DNA from: CAZLFQ01 sp964625465
Lineage (GTDB): Bacteria; Pseudomonadota; Alphaproteobacteria; Rickettsiales; Midichloriaceae
DNA: 64,000 bases
Assembly: GCA_964625465.1 (NCBI GenBank)
Contig: CAZVFD010000004.1
Span: 1-64,000 of the forward strand
Direction: 5' to 3'
Positions 42,696 to 52,289 of the stretch are shown piece by piece (the stretch's first letter is position 1; each line of letters starts with the position of its first letter). Both the position numbers and the translations under genes were made by a program. The notes beneath the pieces are model-generated. The model was not told the origin of the DNA and did not search any database. It saw only the letters and a list, made by a program, of their open reading frames with translations.

Positions 42696-43774
42696 CTCAG
42701 CTTCAGCGTCGCCATTCCTATAAGTGCGAATATTATAGCAACAATCCAAAATCTCATCACTACTTTTGTTTCACTCCAACCTAGTTTTTCAAAATGATGG
42801 TGGATTGGCGCCATTCTAAAAAAGCGCTTACCTGTTGTTTTAAAATAGAAAACTTGGATCATGACCGAAACTGCTTCAATTACAAACAGTCCTCCGATTA
42901 TCGCAAGAAGAATCTCATGTTTTGTTATAACACTCACTGTACCGATTGCTCCACCCAGCGCTAAGCTCCCAACATCGCCCATAAAGATTTGCGCAGGTTG
43001 AGCGTTATACCATAAAAAGCCAAGTCCCGCACCTATGATTGCTGCACAAAACACCATAATTTCACCAGCGTTCGGCACAGGGTGAAGTTGCAGATACTCA
43101 GCGAAAACCGCGTTACCAACCAAGTATGAAATCAAGCCATAGCAGAGTGCTGCAAGCATTACAGGACCAATAACGAGTCCATCAAGCCCGTCAGTCAAAT
43201 TTACTGCATTTGATGCACCAGTAATTACTATACATACAAAAATAAAATACAGGATTCCTAGATTCAAAAGGAAATCTTTTATAAATGGAAAAGCAATATG
43301 TGTGTTGTGGGTTTGCGCAATGGCGCTTATCATCCACGCAGCTATTAAACTTACGGTAAATTGCACTGCTAATTTTTGCCTTCCCGAAACGCCTTTAGTA
43401 TTTTTTAATTTTACCTTTTTGTAGTCGTCTAAGAAACCTAGTGCGCCAAATGCTGTGAGTACAAACAAAACTATCCAAACATATGCATTTGAAAGATCCG
43501 CCCACAAAAGTGTTGACATAATTATGCTTATCAAAATCATGAGTCCGCCCATAGTCGGCGTTCCTTTTTTTGACAGATGTGTTTGTGGGCCATCATCACG
43601 GATTGGCTGCCCATCTCTCTGCCAAGTTTTCAAAAAAAGAATGAATCGCTCACCAAGTAAGAAAGAAATAATTAGAGCTGTTGCAACAGCGCAACCACTT
43701 CTGAATGTAATATATTTTAGAATATTTAAATAGGGACAGCTATCGATGAATTGAGTGTATAACCAGTGAAACAT
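42692..43774 (-). CDS. mraY: Phospho-N-acetylmuramoyl-pentapeptide transferase
   Basis: MraY transfers phospho-MurNAc-pentapeptide to undecaprenyl phosphate, forming lipid I at the membrane. The 360-residue protein has ten membrane helices. The family motifs are SKKGTPTMGGLMI, LGFLDDYKKV (Asp pair), NAVNLTDGLDGLVIGP, LGFLWYNAQPAQIFMGDVGSLALGG and RMAPIHHHFEKLGW near the C-terminus, all intact. It overlaps murD by 4 bases. mraY is divergent from the esterase gene. Confidence 0.97.
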   Translation of the reverse strand: MFHWLYTQFIDSCPYLNILKYITFRSGCAVATALIISFLLGERFILFLKTWQRDGQPIRDDGPQTHLSKKGTPTMGGLMILISIIMSTLLWADLSNAYVWIVLFVLTAFGALGFLDDYKKVKLKNTKGVSGRQKLAVQFTVSLIAAWMISAIAQTHNTHIAFPFIKDFLLNLGILYFIFVCIVITGASNAVNLTDGLDGLVIGPVMLAALCYGLISYLVGNAVFAEYLQLHPVPNAGEIMVFCAAIIGAGLGFLWYNAQPAQIFMGDVGSLALGGAIGTVSVITKHEILLAIIGGLFVIEAVSVMIQVFYFKTTGKRFFRMAPIHHHFEKLGWSETKVVMRFWIVAIIFALIGMATLKLR

Positions 43775-43870
43775 ATAAAATTTGGGGAAACCTTTATTTC
43801 TACAATATGCTTGAAAATCATTGATATGACAACGGCAAATGTTACTATGCTCAAAAAACTTTAAAACGTC

Positions 43871-44518
43871 ATGAGCCAGTTAACCAGCTACCAATATCCT
43901 AAACACATTAGCAATCCAGAACACTTAGTCATCTTCTTGCATGGCTATGGTGCAAACGGGCAAGATCTTCTCTCTCTTTCTCCTGAACTAGAAGCGGCAT
44001 TGCCAAATTCAGTGTTCGTTTCACCAGATGCAATCTACCCATTTGAAGGCGGTTTTTTTGGCGGGTATCAGTGGTATAGTTTAATGGATAGAAGTGATAA
44101 AGCAATGCTCGCTGGTGCAAAAAATGCCGCTCCTTACATAGACCAATTCATAGACGAACAACTTGCCAAATTTAGGCTTCCTGCTTCTAAACTAATTTTA
44201 GTTGGTTTTTCGCAAGGTGGCATGATGGCGACTTATGTAGGTTTGCGAAGAAAAGAAAAAATTGCCGCAGTAATTTCTTTCTCAGGTTACATGCTGGCCA
44301 ATGACAATCTGGAAAAAGAAATTAAAACAAAACCACCTGTATTACTTACACATGGCGAGGAAGACAATGTTGTACCTCCTCAAGCCATTGGACTAGCTGC
44401 AAGCAGGCTAGAAGCTTTGGAAATTGATGTTGAAAGCCACTTAATCCCCCACTTAGGCCACGGCATTGACTTAAAAGCCATTGAATTCGCTAAAAAGTTT
44501 ATTGGTACAAACACTTAA
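43871..44518 (+). CDS. Alpha/beta-hydrolase, carboxylesterase/phospholipase family
   Basis: The 215-residue enzyme fits the YpfH/acyl-protein thioesterase branch. VIFLHGYGANGQDL near 23-36 is the oxyanion loop, VGFSQGGMMATYVGL the nucleophile elbow with Ser in GFSQGG, VLLTHGEEDNVVPPQ the acidic residue, and LIPHLGHGIDLKA the catalytic His. All three catalytic residues are present. Substrates of relatives are short-chain esters, palmitoylated proteins or lysophospholipids. No signal peptide, so cytoplasmic. Confidence 0.9.
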   Translation: MSQLTSYQYPKHISNPEHLVIFLHGYGANGQDLLSLSPELEAALPNSVFVSPDAIYPFEGGFFGGYQWYSLMDRSDKAMLAGAKNAAPYIDQFIDEQLAKFRLPASKLILVGFSQGGMMATYVGLRRKEKIAAVISFSGYMLANDNLEKEIKTKPPVLLTHGEEDNVVPPQAIGLAASRLEALEIDVESHLIPHLGHGIDLKAIEFAKKFIGTNT

Positions 44519-44546
44519 GCCATTCTTCACATTTATTTAACATAAC

Positions 44547-44583
44547 CTTAATATTTCTGTAACATTTGCATGCTATCATTTTG
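44547..44583 (+). promoter_or_regulatory. shared dyad/promoter element, copy 3
   Basis: The plus strand reads CTTAATATTTCTG then TAACAT-TTGC-ATGCTA (one mismatch), overlapping TATCAT (44574-44579). 28 of 34 positions equal copy 2. The first in-frame ATG of the downstream gene (44570) lies inside this element, so the true start is further on. Confidence 0.6.
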
Positions 44584-44608
44584 GTATAGTAAACCAATAT
44601 ATAGCGAT

Positions 44609-45511
44609 ATGAAAGATCAAGAACGTAAGGAACTCATGGAAGTGCTTGCTAGGATTATGAGCAGAACAGTTAAACCTATAGCCCAACCTGTAACAGCCAG
44701 CGCCGAAATGGCGGTTGATACAATTTCTAATACCGTTGCCACAACTATAACTCAACCGATCTGCAATCTTGCAGAAAGTGCAATGTGTAGTACCTCAGAT
44801 AATAGCACAGCTTTATCTTCTGCTCTTAGTTTGATTCCTAGCGGCATATCGAGCACTGTTTCAAATTTCGTCTCACAACCAATGTGTGCTCTTGCAGAAA
44901 GTGCGATGTGTGAAGCACCAAGCAACACAACATTAATATCTTCTGCAGTAAGATTTTTAGCTCCAGCTATTCCAACATTCCCTGTGCTTACTACTGCAGG
45001 AACAGCCTGTGAAGCAGTAGGACAATGCGCAGTTAGTAGCACATCATCTGTTTTCGCCCCTGCTTTGGCATTATCTGCAGCCACACTTGCGGGAATTGGC
45101 TTAGCATTTGCATTTCGCCCAAGCAATGATAAACGTAAGAGACCGTCTCCAGTTACACCAGTAGCGCCTGTTGCATTACTAAACCTAAACAATAATGGGG
45201 GAATTAATTTCGGTGGCGGATTTGATGATGGTGATGAACCAGAAGAGCAACCACAAAGAAGAAATGTTAGAAGAAGGTTAAATTTAGACGGAGCAGCATC
45301 TCCTGCATCACCTCAACAACCTCCTATTGCAAGAAGAAGTAGATTGCGTAATGAAGTTGCTGCTTTAAGAGCAAGCATTGGTAGTGTTGATAATGACCAA
45401 GCTCACGGTAGTGGACATGATTTACCTACACCAAATCATCCAGGAGGCGGTGTAAGAAGATCTTATAGGAATAGAGCTAGTATGCCAGCTAATGGCGCTA
45501 GAAGAGCTTAA
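44609..45511 (+). CDS. hypothetical Cys-rich duplicated-domain protein with NLS-like tails
   Basis: The protein is 300 residues from the ATG at 44609; the earlier ATG at 44570 sits in the promoter element. An internal tandem repeat of ~36 residues begins ISNTVATTITQPICNLAESAM and ISSTVSNFVSQPMCALAESAM. Both copies carry C-x-LAESAMC, so each has two Cys in matched positions. After a hydrophobic stretch (FAPALALSAATLAGIGLAFA) come DKRKRPSP and QRRNVRRRLN, strongly basic clusters resembling nuclear signals, in a Pro/Asn/Arg-rich disordered tail. No homologous domain is recognised. The shared regulatory element suggests membership of the same regulon as the caspase-like and ankyrin-amidotransferase genes. 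Confidence 0.65.
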   Translation: MKDQERKELMEVLARIMSRTVKPIAQPVTASAEMAVDTISNTVATTITQPICNLAESAMCSTSDNSTALSSALSLIPSGISSTVSNFVSQPMCALAESAMCEAPSNTTLISSAVRFLAPAIPTFPVLTTAGTACEAVGQCAVSSTSSVFAPALALSAATLAGIGLAFAFRPSNDKRKRPSPVTPVAPVALLNLNNNGGINFGGGFDDGDEPEEQPQRRNVRRRLNLDGAASPASPQQPPIARRSRLRNEVAALRASIGSVDNDQAHGSGHDLPTPNHPGGGVRRSYRNRASMPANGARRA

Positions 45512-45523
45512 TACTATCACTTC

Positions 45524-47475
45524 TTAAGCAAAGCTTAGTGGGTCGACATCCAACTTAATTTTAATACTACGTGATGTTGGAACTTTAGATAACCACTCTA
45601 AAATTAATTTTTGAATATTTATATTTTTGTTGGCAACCACTACAAAACGATGCCTAAACTTTTTTCTTAAAACAAAAATTGGTGATGGTGAAGGGCCTAG
45701 AATCTTAACCCCATCTATTTCTGGAATATGCTTTGCAAGATCTTGCATGTAGCGCATGTTATTTAATTCGTTAGAAGATGAAGCAGTGATAAGAACCAAT
45801 CTAGAATAAGGCGGCATGTTAGCAGCCTCTCTATCAGATAGTTCAAAACGCATGAAGTCAGAAACGTTACCTTCTACTAAACATTTCAATAAATGACTAT
45901 TGGGATCATGTGTTTGTAATAGAACTATCCCTTTATCTTTCTCTCGCCCAGCTCTACCAGATACCTGATGCAAAAGCTGATATGTCCTTTCCACTGCGCG
46001 AATATCACACCCTAAAATTCCTCCTTCAGCATCTATAACCCCAACTAAATGTAGTTGCGGAAAATGCAAACCTTTTGTGATCATTTGTGTGCCTACGATA
46101 ATATCAACTTTATGATTTGTTATATCATCAATTAATTCAGCAATGTTTTTGCGATCTGGAGTTGTATCACTTGCGAGAATTGCAATGCGAGCATCTGGCA
46201 ATATTGATTTCACTTCTTCAGCAATTCTTTCAACACCAGGGCCAAGTGCATAAATCTTTTCACTACTTCCACAGAATGGGCACTGTGTTAGAAGGGGAGC
46301 TTTATGCCCACAATAATGACACTGCAGGATTTTTTTACTTTTATGTTCCACCAATAAAAAATTACAATTTGGGCAACCCACTTTCTCATGGCAACTTCCG
46401 CAATATGTTGCCGATGCATAACCTCTGCGATTCAAGAATAACAAACTCTGCTTGCCCTGCTCGAAAGTTTTTATAATCTCTTCTTTGAGCGAAGTTGAAA
46501 TCCATTTACCTCTGGCTGGTTGCTGCTTATGCATATCCACAATTCTTACTTCAGGCATTACAGCTACGCCATAACGAGATGGCAATTTATACTCTTTAAA
46601 TTTCTTGTTTTGAGTATTGTATATTGTTTCAACCGAAGGGGTGGCTGAACAAAGCAAAATTGGTATATTCTCAGCCTTAGCACGAGCAATTGCCATATCC
46701 CGTGCATTGTAAATTACACCTTCTTCTTGTTTGAATGACTGATCATGCTCTTCATCAACAATTATCAATTTTAAATTTTTATATGGAAGAAAGAGCGCAC
46801 TTCTTGCACCTGCAAAAATTTGCCTTCCCCATTAATTGCCGCTAGCCAATTTTGCTTACGGGTTTTCGCACCAAGTTCTGAATGCCATTCCAGTGGAGAA
46901 ATTCCCAAACGTGATTTAAATCTGCCAATTAGTTGCGATGTTAAAACAATCTCTGGAAGAAGCACCAGAACTTGCCCACCCGATTCTATAAACTGATCAA
47001 TCAGATGTAGATATACTTCGGTTTTACCCGAACCTGTGACACCATCTATTACATGCACATCAAAGTTTTTTTGTGCAGATATTTTTTTTACAACTTCGTT
47101 TTGGGTATCAGATAAAATTGCTAGATTTTTCTCACCCAAATCACCTTTCAATTTATATTTGTCAGGCTTGTCTATAACTCCAACTGCCGACATAGACATC
47201 TTTAAAATTTTACCAAGTTCAGTCATATTATATCGAGCAACCCACTCAATAAACTTTCGCATAGCAGGTTGGAAGCTAAAGCTGGGATATACTTTTACTG
47301 CTTCTTTTAAATTATCTTTTCTTTCTGGATGCTCGTTCCAGACCACACCTAAAACTTCATCATTTCTAAATGGGACTTTGACTATTATTCCTGCTGAAAC
47401 ATCTTGTGGTACAAGATATGTAAAAGCATGGTCAAATGGCTTTGGTAGTAGTACTTCAACAGGCTTTAGGCTCAT
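45524..47475 (-). pseudogene. priA: PriA helicase gene split by a frameshift
   Basis: PriA restarts stalled replication forks. Two minus-strand frames together give a whole PriA. The first, 46771-47475 (234 residues), has the DNA-binding domain and Walker A VTGSGKTEVYLHLI, then leaves frame after LAAINGEG. The second, 45524-46768, continues at VDEEHDQSFKQEE with the DExH box, the zinc cysteines (CGSCHEKVGCPNC, CHYCGHKAPLLTQCPFC) and the helicase motifs GTQMITKGLHF and QVSGRAGR. Between them the other frame reads QIFAGARSALFLPYKNLKLI, which is normal PriA sequence, so a single base is missing near 46811-46830, at or next to an AAAAATTT/CCTTCCCC stretch. Either a real disruption or a sequencing error; the intact remainder favours an error. 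Confidence 0.85.
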
Positions 47476-47480
47476 AAAAT

Positions 47481-49598
47481 CTAAATTTGACCCACAGTTT
47501 TAATTTTGATTTTGGGGTGAATTTCATTTTGCGACATGACTACTAAGCTAGGTTTAAATCTCTCTATAATCGATCTAACGTAAGGTCTGAGCGATGGAGA
47601 AGTTAAGAGAACAGGTATCTCTCCCATAAGAGCCTGACGCTCAAACTCCTTATTAATTACAGCCACAAATTCTTGTAGTCTTGTAGGCGACATAGAGAGC
47701 TGTTTATCGTCACCTCCAACTAAACTTTCCATAAATATTTGCTCCCACTGTGGGGTCAAAATCACAAAAGGCACATAACCTTTATCTGACATATTCGCAT
47801 AGCAAATTTGTTTTGATAATCTTGTTCTGACGTGCTCAATAATATTCAATACATTCCCCGATACTGTTGTAGCTTCCGAGATTGCCTCTAATATTGTTGG
47901 CAAGTCGCGAATCGAAATAGACTCAGCAAGCAAGCCTTGGAAAATTCTCTGAAGTGCCGTAATAGAAATTTGAGACGGAACAATATCTGTCACCAGCTTT
48001 TTATGCTCTTCTCCTAAGCCTTCGAGTAGTTTCTGCGTCTCGCTATATGAAAGAAGCTCAGTAATATTTTCTCGTACAATCTCTGTAAGATGCGTTGTAA
48101 TAACAGTTGGAGGATCTACAACTGTATAATCCTTGAATAAAGCCTCTTCCTTAAACTGCTCATCAATCCATTTTGCAGGAAGGCCAAATGCTGGTTCTTT
48201 AGTATCTTCACCAATGAGTGACATATCCTCCCCTTTTGGATCCATGACTAAATATTTATTTGGTCTAACCAACCCTCTGCCACATTCTAGGTCTTTAATT
48301 TTTACAACGTATTCTTGTGGCTCTAACTGCATATTATCTTGGATTCTAACCGAAGGCATTACAAACCCAAGATCCTTGGCGATTTGCTTGCGTAGCGCTT
48401 TAATTTGGTCTGTAATTTTATGTCCTTTAGAATAATTAATTAGTGGCAATAATTCATAACCCAGCTCTAACCTAATGCTATCAATTTGCAACAACTCGGT
48501 CATTGCATCTTCTTTAGATGATTCAGCTGTTTCACTATGTTTTGCAGCTTTGCCTGCATTTAAAATTTCTTGTTCTTGCGCCTGTTTCTTAGCTTTGTCC
48601 ACAGCTACTGAAAGCGAACCTGTGATTACAGCAGATATTAAAAAAGGAAGTGCTGGTATACTTGGCATTGCTGCCATTACAACTAATAAACCAGAGGTTA
48701 CTGCAAGGGCTTGTGGATAGTTCCCAATCTGCTCGAATATCGCTTTTTCAGCAGATCCTTTTGCTCCTGATTTAGTCACTAAAAGACCAGCTGCAGTTGA
48801 AACTATTAACGCTGGTATCTGCGCGACTAATCCTTCACCAATCGTAAGCAGAGTATATGTTTTAAGGGCAGCTTCAAAAGTCATTCCCTTTTGAGCAAGA
48901 CCAATTACGATACCACCTATAAAATTGATCAATGTGATTATTACGCTTGCGATTGCATCGCCGCGGACGAACTTATTAGCACCATCCATGGCTCCAAAAA
49001 ATGTACTTTCATCTTCTAAATCTTTTCTACGTTTTCTCGCAGTATCCTCATCAATAAGCCCTGCTGATAAGTCAGCATCAATGGCCATCTGCTTACCAGG
49101 CATCGCATCTAAACTGAAGCGTGCGGCTACCTCTGCTATACGACCAGAACCCTTAGTAATTACGACAAAGTTAATAATGGTTAAAATTCCAAATACGATT
49201 GCGCCGATTATTACAGACCCTTGCATTACAAATATGCCGAACGCTTGGATTACATGCCCTGCCGCGTCGGTACCACTGTGCCCTTGAGAAAGAATCAAAC
49301 GCGTTGAAGAAATATTTAGCGCAAGTCGCAGCATCGTCACTACAAGAAGGATCGATGGGAATGAGCTAAAATCTAACGATCGATTTACAAATAATACCGT
49401 CATCAAAATGATAACAGAGACAGAGATTGAGATTGTAAGTAAAAAGTCAATTAACCAAGCTGGGATAGGAAAAATTAAAACTGCAATAATACATAAAATG
49501 CCTGCAGCAAAAAAGATGTCAAGATGGTGCTTCGAGCTCTTCAACTTGAGCAGTAATGAAGCTCTATCCATCGGCATTTCAAAATTGCCTATCCGCAT
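47481..49598 (-). CDS. flhA: Flagellar export apparatus protein FlhA
   Basis: FlhA is the large inner-membrane component of the flagellar type III export gate. The 705 residues contain seven or eight N-terminal membrane helices (IFFAAGILCIIAVLIFPIPA onward) and the FHIPEP-family signature RFSLDAMPGKQMAIDADLSA near 145-164. The cytoplasmic domain after ~350 includes WIDEQFKEEALFKDYTVVDP and HLTEIVRENITELL. Length and motifs are complete, so there is no sign of decay. The neighbours are priA (5 bases after its stop) and leuS, not other flagellar genes. The alternative, a virulence-type SctV, is less likely given the alphaproteobacterial FlhA features. Confidence 0.92.
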   Translation of the reverse strand: MRIGNFEMPMDRASLLLKLKSSKHHLDIFFAAGILCIIAVLIFPIPAWLIDFLLTISISVSVIILMTVLFVNRSLDFSSFPSILLVVTMLRLALNISSTRLILSQGHSGTDAAGHVIQAFGIFVMQGSVIIGAIVFGILTIINFVVITKGSGRIAEVAARFSLDAMPGKQMAIDADLSAGLIDEDTARKRRKDLEDESTFFGAMDGANKFVRGDAIASVIITLINFIGGIVIGLAQKGMTFEAALKTYTLLTIGEGLVAQIPALIVSTAAGLLVTKSGAKGSAEKAIFEQIGNYPQALAVTSGLLVVMAAMPSIPALPFLISAVITGSLSVAVDKAKKQAQEQEILNAGKAAKHSETAESSKEDAMTELLQIDSIRLELGYELLPLINYSKGHKITDQIKALRKQIAKDLGFVMPSVRIQDNMQLEPQEYVVKIKDLECGRGLVRPNKYLVMDPKGEDMSLIGEDTKEPAFGLPAKWIDEQFKEEALFKDYTVVDPPTVITTHLTEIVRENITELLSYSETQKLLEGLGEEHKKLVTDIVPSQISITALQRIFQGLLAESISIRDLPTILEAISEATTVSGNVLNIIEHVRTRLSKQICYANMSDKGYVPFVILTPQWEQIFMESLVGGDDKQLSMSPTRLQEFVAVINKEFERQALMGEIPVLLTSPSLRPYVRSIIERFKPSLVVMSQNEIHPKIKIKTVGQI

Positions 49599-49695
49599 CT
49601 TTTTACGATATAAAATTCCACCACACTTATTTCTAACACAGTTAGTTGCTTAGGGGAATGATTTTGATTTGATGCAAGCAACGCAATCATCAACT

Positions 49696-49724
49696 TTTAC
49701 ATTTTAAGCTAACTATGCTATAAA
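49696..49724 (+). promoter_or_regulatory. sigma70 promoter of leuS-cpoB
   Basis: TTTACA (49696-49701), 17 bases, TATAAA (49719-49724), 30 bases before the leuS ATG. Confidence 0.6.
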
Positions 49725-49754
49725 CTCCCTAATAGCAAAAATGGTAGTTAGAGC

Positions 49755-52289
49755 ATGGCACAAGAATACGGGCAATCGTTTAAATCAATTGAACAGAAAT
49801 GGCAAAAAGTTTGGGATGATAGTGAGGCTTTCAAAACCAAGGAAGATCTGTCCAAACCTAAATACTACGTGCTTGAAATGTTCCCGTATCCATCTGGAAA
49901 ACTTCACATTGGGCATTTAAGAAACTACTCAATTGGCGATGTAATCACCCGCTTCAAACGCGCCCAAGGCTTTAATGTTATGCACCCAATGGGCTGGGAT
50001 GCCTTTGGTTTACCTGCTGAAAACGCCGCTATCGAAAATAAAACCCATCCCCAAAAATGGACGCTTGAGAATATTTCTTTTATGAAGACTCAATTTAAGC
50101 CAATAGGGATTACCTATGACTGGGATCGAGAAATCACCACATGTTTACCAGACTATTACAAACATGAACAAGCAATGTTCATCGACTTCTACTCACAAGG
50201 TTTGGCCTACCAAAAAGAGTCGGTAGTGAACTGGGATCCAATTGATAACACTGTGCTTGCCAATGAACAAGTTGATGCCGATGGTCGTGGTTGGAGGTCT
50301 GGTGCAAAAATTGAAAAAAGAAAATTGAAACAATGGNNNNNNNNNNGGTTCTTAAAGATCACCGATTTTGCTGATGAGTTATTAAATGAGATCCAAAATC
50401 TGAAAGACTGGCCAGAAAAAGTTCGCATAATGCAAGAAAATTGGATTGGCAAATCTCAAGGTGCAAAAGTTAAATTTAAAATTAAAGGTACTGAAGAGCA
50501 TGTTGAAATCTTCACCACCAGACCTGATACACTATTTGGCGCTTCATTCATCGCAATTGCTGGTCACCATCCAGTTCTTCACGAAATAAAAGATGAAAAA
50601 TTGAAAGCTTTTGTTAAGGATTGTGACGCTATGGCAGTTACTGAAGAAGCACTTGAGACCGCTGAGAAAAAAGGCTTTAAAACAGATTTGGTAGCAATTC
50701 ATCCCTTTGACTCAAGCATTGAGCTGCCTGTATATGTGGCGAATTTTGTGGTAATGGATTACGGTACTGGCGCTATATTCGGGTGTCCTGCTCATGATGA
50801 AAGAGATCATGAATTTGCTAAAAAATATAACCTACCAATTTTACAAGTTGTAAAACCTATTGATGGTGCGGAAGTTGATATTCAAAAACAGGCCTATACA
50901 GAAGATGGTACTATCATCAATTCAAAATTTTTAGATGGTTTATCAATCGGTGATGCAAAAAAAAGCTCTATCCAGCAACTTGAAAAACTAAATGCAGGAG
51001 AGGGCGTAATTCAATATCGCCTTCGCGATTGGGGTATTTCCAGACAAAGATATTGGGGTTGTCCAATTCCAGTAATTTACTGTGACGATTGTGGTGTTGT
51101 ACCAGTACCTAAAGATCAACTTCCAGTAACTCTTCCCGAAGATGTGAAGTTCGATAAGCCGGGAAATCCACTTGATCATCACCCAACATGGAAACATACC
51201 AACTGCCCAAAATGCGGTAAAGCAGCACGCAGAGAAACTGATACATTCGATACATTCTTCGAATCATCTTGGTACTTTGCCAGATATTGTTCACCAAAAT
51301 CTGAAGATGGAATTGATAAGGCAGCAGCAAAATATTGGCTACCAGTTGATCAATATATTGGTGGCATTGAGCATGCTGTGTTGCACCTTTTGTATTCACG
51401 CTTCTTTACCAAAGCTTTAAAAAGATGCGGCTATTTGGAAATTGATGAACCATTCAAAGCCTTACTAACTCAAGGCATGGTTGTGCATCAATCTTACAAA
51501 TCTAAAGATGGGGCATGGCTTTTCCCAGAGCAAGTTGAGATGCGAGATGGCAAAGCGTATAATAAAAATACCAATGAAGAAGTTATAGTTGGACGTCTTG
51601 AGAAGATGAGTAAGTCGAAGAAGAATGTTGTCGACCCAACAATTATTATTGAAAAATATGGTGCCGATACTGCAAGGCTTTGCTTACTTTCTGACTCACC
51701 ACCTGAAAGAGATCTGGAATGGTCAGACGCAGGCGTAGAGGGTTGCTTCAAATATTTAGCAAGATTACATAAAGCGGTTGTGAACTTTAAAGATGATGGC
51801 AAAGTTGAAGAGCACGGCAAAGCTATACGCGTTATTCACCAAGCGATTCATAATGTTACTGAAGATTTAAAGCGTTTTCACTTCAATCGTGGTGTGGCGC
51901 GCATTAGAGAATTTACAAACTATTTGTTCGAAGAATCGATTCCTTCAAACATCCTTAAAGAGGGCTTGGAAACAGCCTTAAAGCTATTAAACCCTATAGT
52001 TCCTCATATTACAGAAGAACTATGGCAACACCTTGGGCATAAAGATCAGCTAGTTAATACCGCTTGGCCTGTTGCAAATCCTGAATACTTGGTTAATGAT
52101 GTAGTAGTAATAGCTGTTCAAACTAATGGCAAAATGCGTGGTACTATTGAAGTCCCAGCAAATAGCAATCAAGAGAACGTTGAAGCTGCAGCAAAAGAGT
52201 TGAGTAGCGTTAAGCAACAACTTGAAGGTAAGGCTGTCAAAAAAGTGATATACGTACCGAATAAAATTATAAATTTAATATGCGCATGA
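49755..52289 (+). CDS. leuS: Leucyl-tRNA synthetase
   Basis: The 844-residue class I synthetase charges tRNA-Leu and edits mischarged products. PYPSGKLHIGHLRNYSIGDV has the HIGH motif, the CP1 editing domain spans about 220-420 (IFTTRPDTLFGASF, CPAHDERDHEFAKKY), DTFDTFFESSWYFARYCSP lies in the core, and KMSKSKKNVVDP carries KMSKS. A 10-N run (50337-50346) sits inside the conserved QWFLKITDFADELL, where no residue is actually missing. Full length otherwise. Its last bases overlap cpoB. Confidence 0.96.
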   Translation: MAQEYGQSFKSIEQKWQKVWDDSEAFKTKEDLSKPKYYVLEMFPYPSGKLHIGHLRNYSIGDVITRFKRAQGFNVMHPMGWDAFGLPAENAAIENKTHPQKWTLENISFMKTQFKPIGITYDWDREITTCLPDYYKHEQAMFIDFYSQGLAYQKESVVNWDPIDNTVLANEQVDADGRGWRSGAKIEKRKLKQWXXXXFLKITDFADELLNEIQNLKDWPEKVRIMQENWIGKSQGAKVKFKIKGTEEHVEIFTTRPDTLFGASFIAIAGHHPVLHEIKDEKLKAFVKDCDAMAVTEEALETAEKKGFKTDLVAIHPFDSSIELPVYVANFVVMDYGTGAIFGCPAHDERDHEFAKKYNLPILQVVKPIDGAEVDIQKQAYTEDGTIINSKFLDGLSIGDAKKSSIQQLEKLNAGEGVIQYRLRDWGISRQRYWGCPIPVIYCDDCGVVPVPKDQLPVTLPEDVKFDKPGNPLDHHPTWKHTNCPKCGKAARRETDTFDTFFESSWYFARYCSPKSEDGIDKAAAKYWLPVDQYIGGIEHAVLHLLYSRFFTKALKRCGYLEIDEPFKALLTQGMVVHQSYKSKDGAWLFPEQVEMRDGKAYNKNTNEEVIVGRLEKMSKSKKNVVDPTIIIEKYGADTARLCLLSDSPPERDLEWSDAGVEGCFKYLARLHKAVVNFKDDGKVEEHGKAIRVIHQAIHNVTEDLKRFHFNRGVARIREFTNYLFEESIPSNILKEGLETALKLLNPIVPHITEELWQHLGHKDQLVNTAWPVANPEYLVNDVVVIAVQTNGKMRGTIEVPANSNQENVEAAAKELSSVKQQLEGKAVKKVIYVPNKIINLICA
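50337..50346. other. 10-N assembly join in leuS
   Basis: Both flanks carry GG. Removing the run and one GG restores QWFLKITDFADELL, which is conserved in all LeuS. So the run is a placeholder between overlapping contig ends. Confidence 0.88.

Noticed and set aside
42696..42749. Longer murD start at 42749.
   Set aside because: It lies deep inside mraY; the ATGA overlap at 42692-42695 gives the normal MurD N-terminus.
44570..44608. ATG at 44570 as start of the Cys-rich gene.
   Set aside because: It sits inside the shared promoter element, so it would be upstream of the transcript start.
44752..45192. Minus-strand frame of 146 codons opposite the Cys-rich gene.
   Set aside because: It mirrors the internal repeat of the plus-strand gene (its repeats are the antisense copies) and has no ribosome site.
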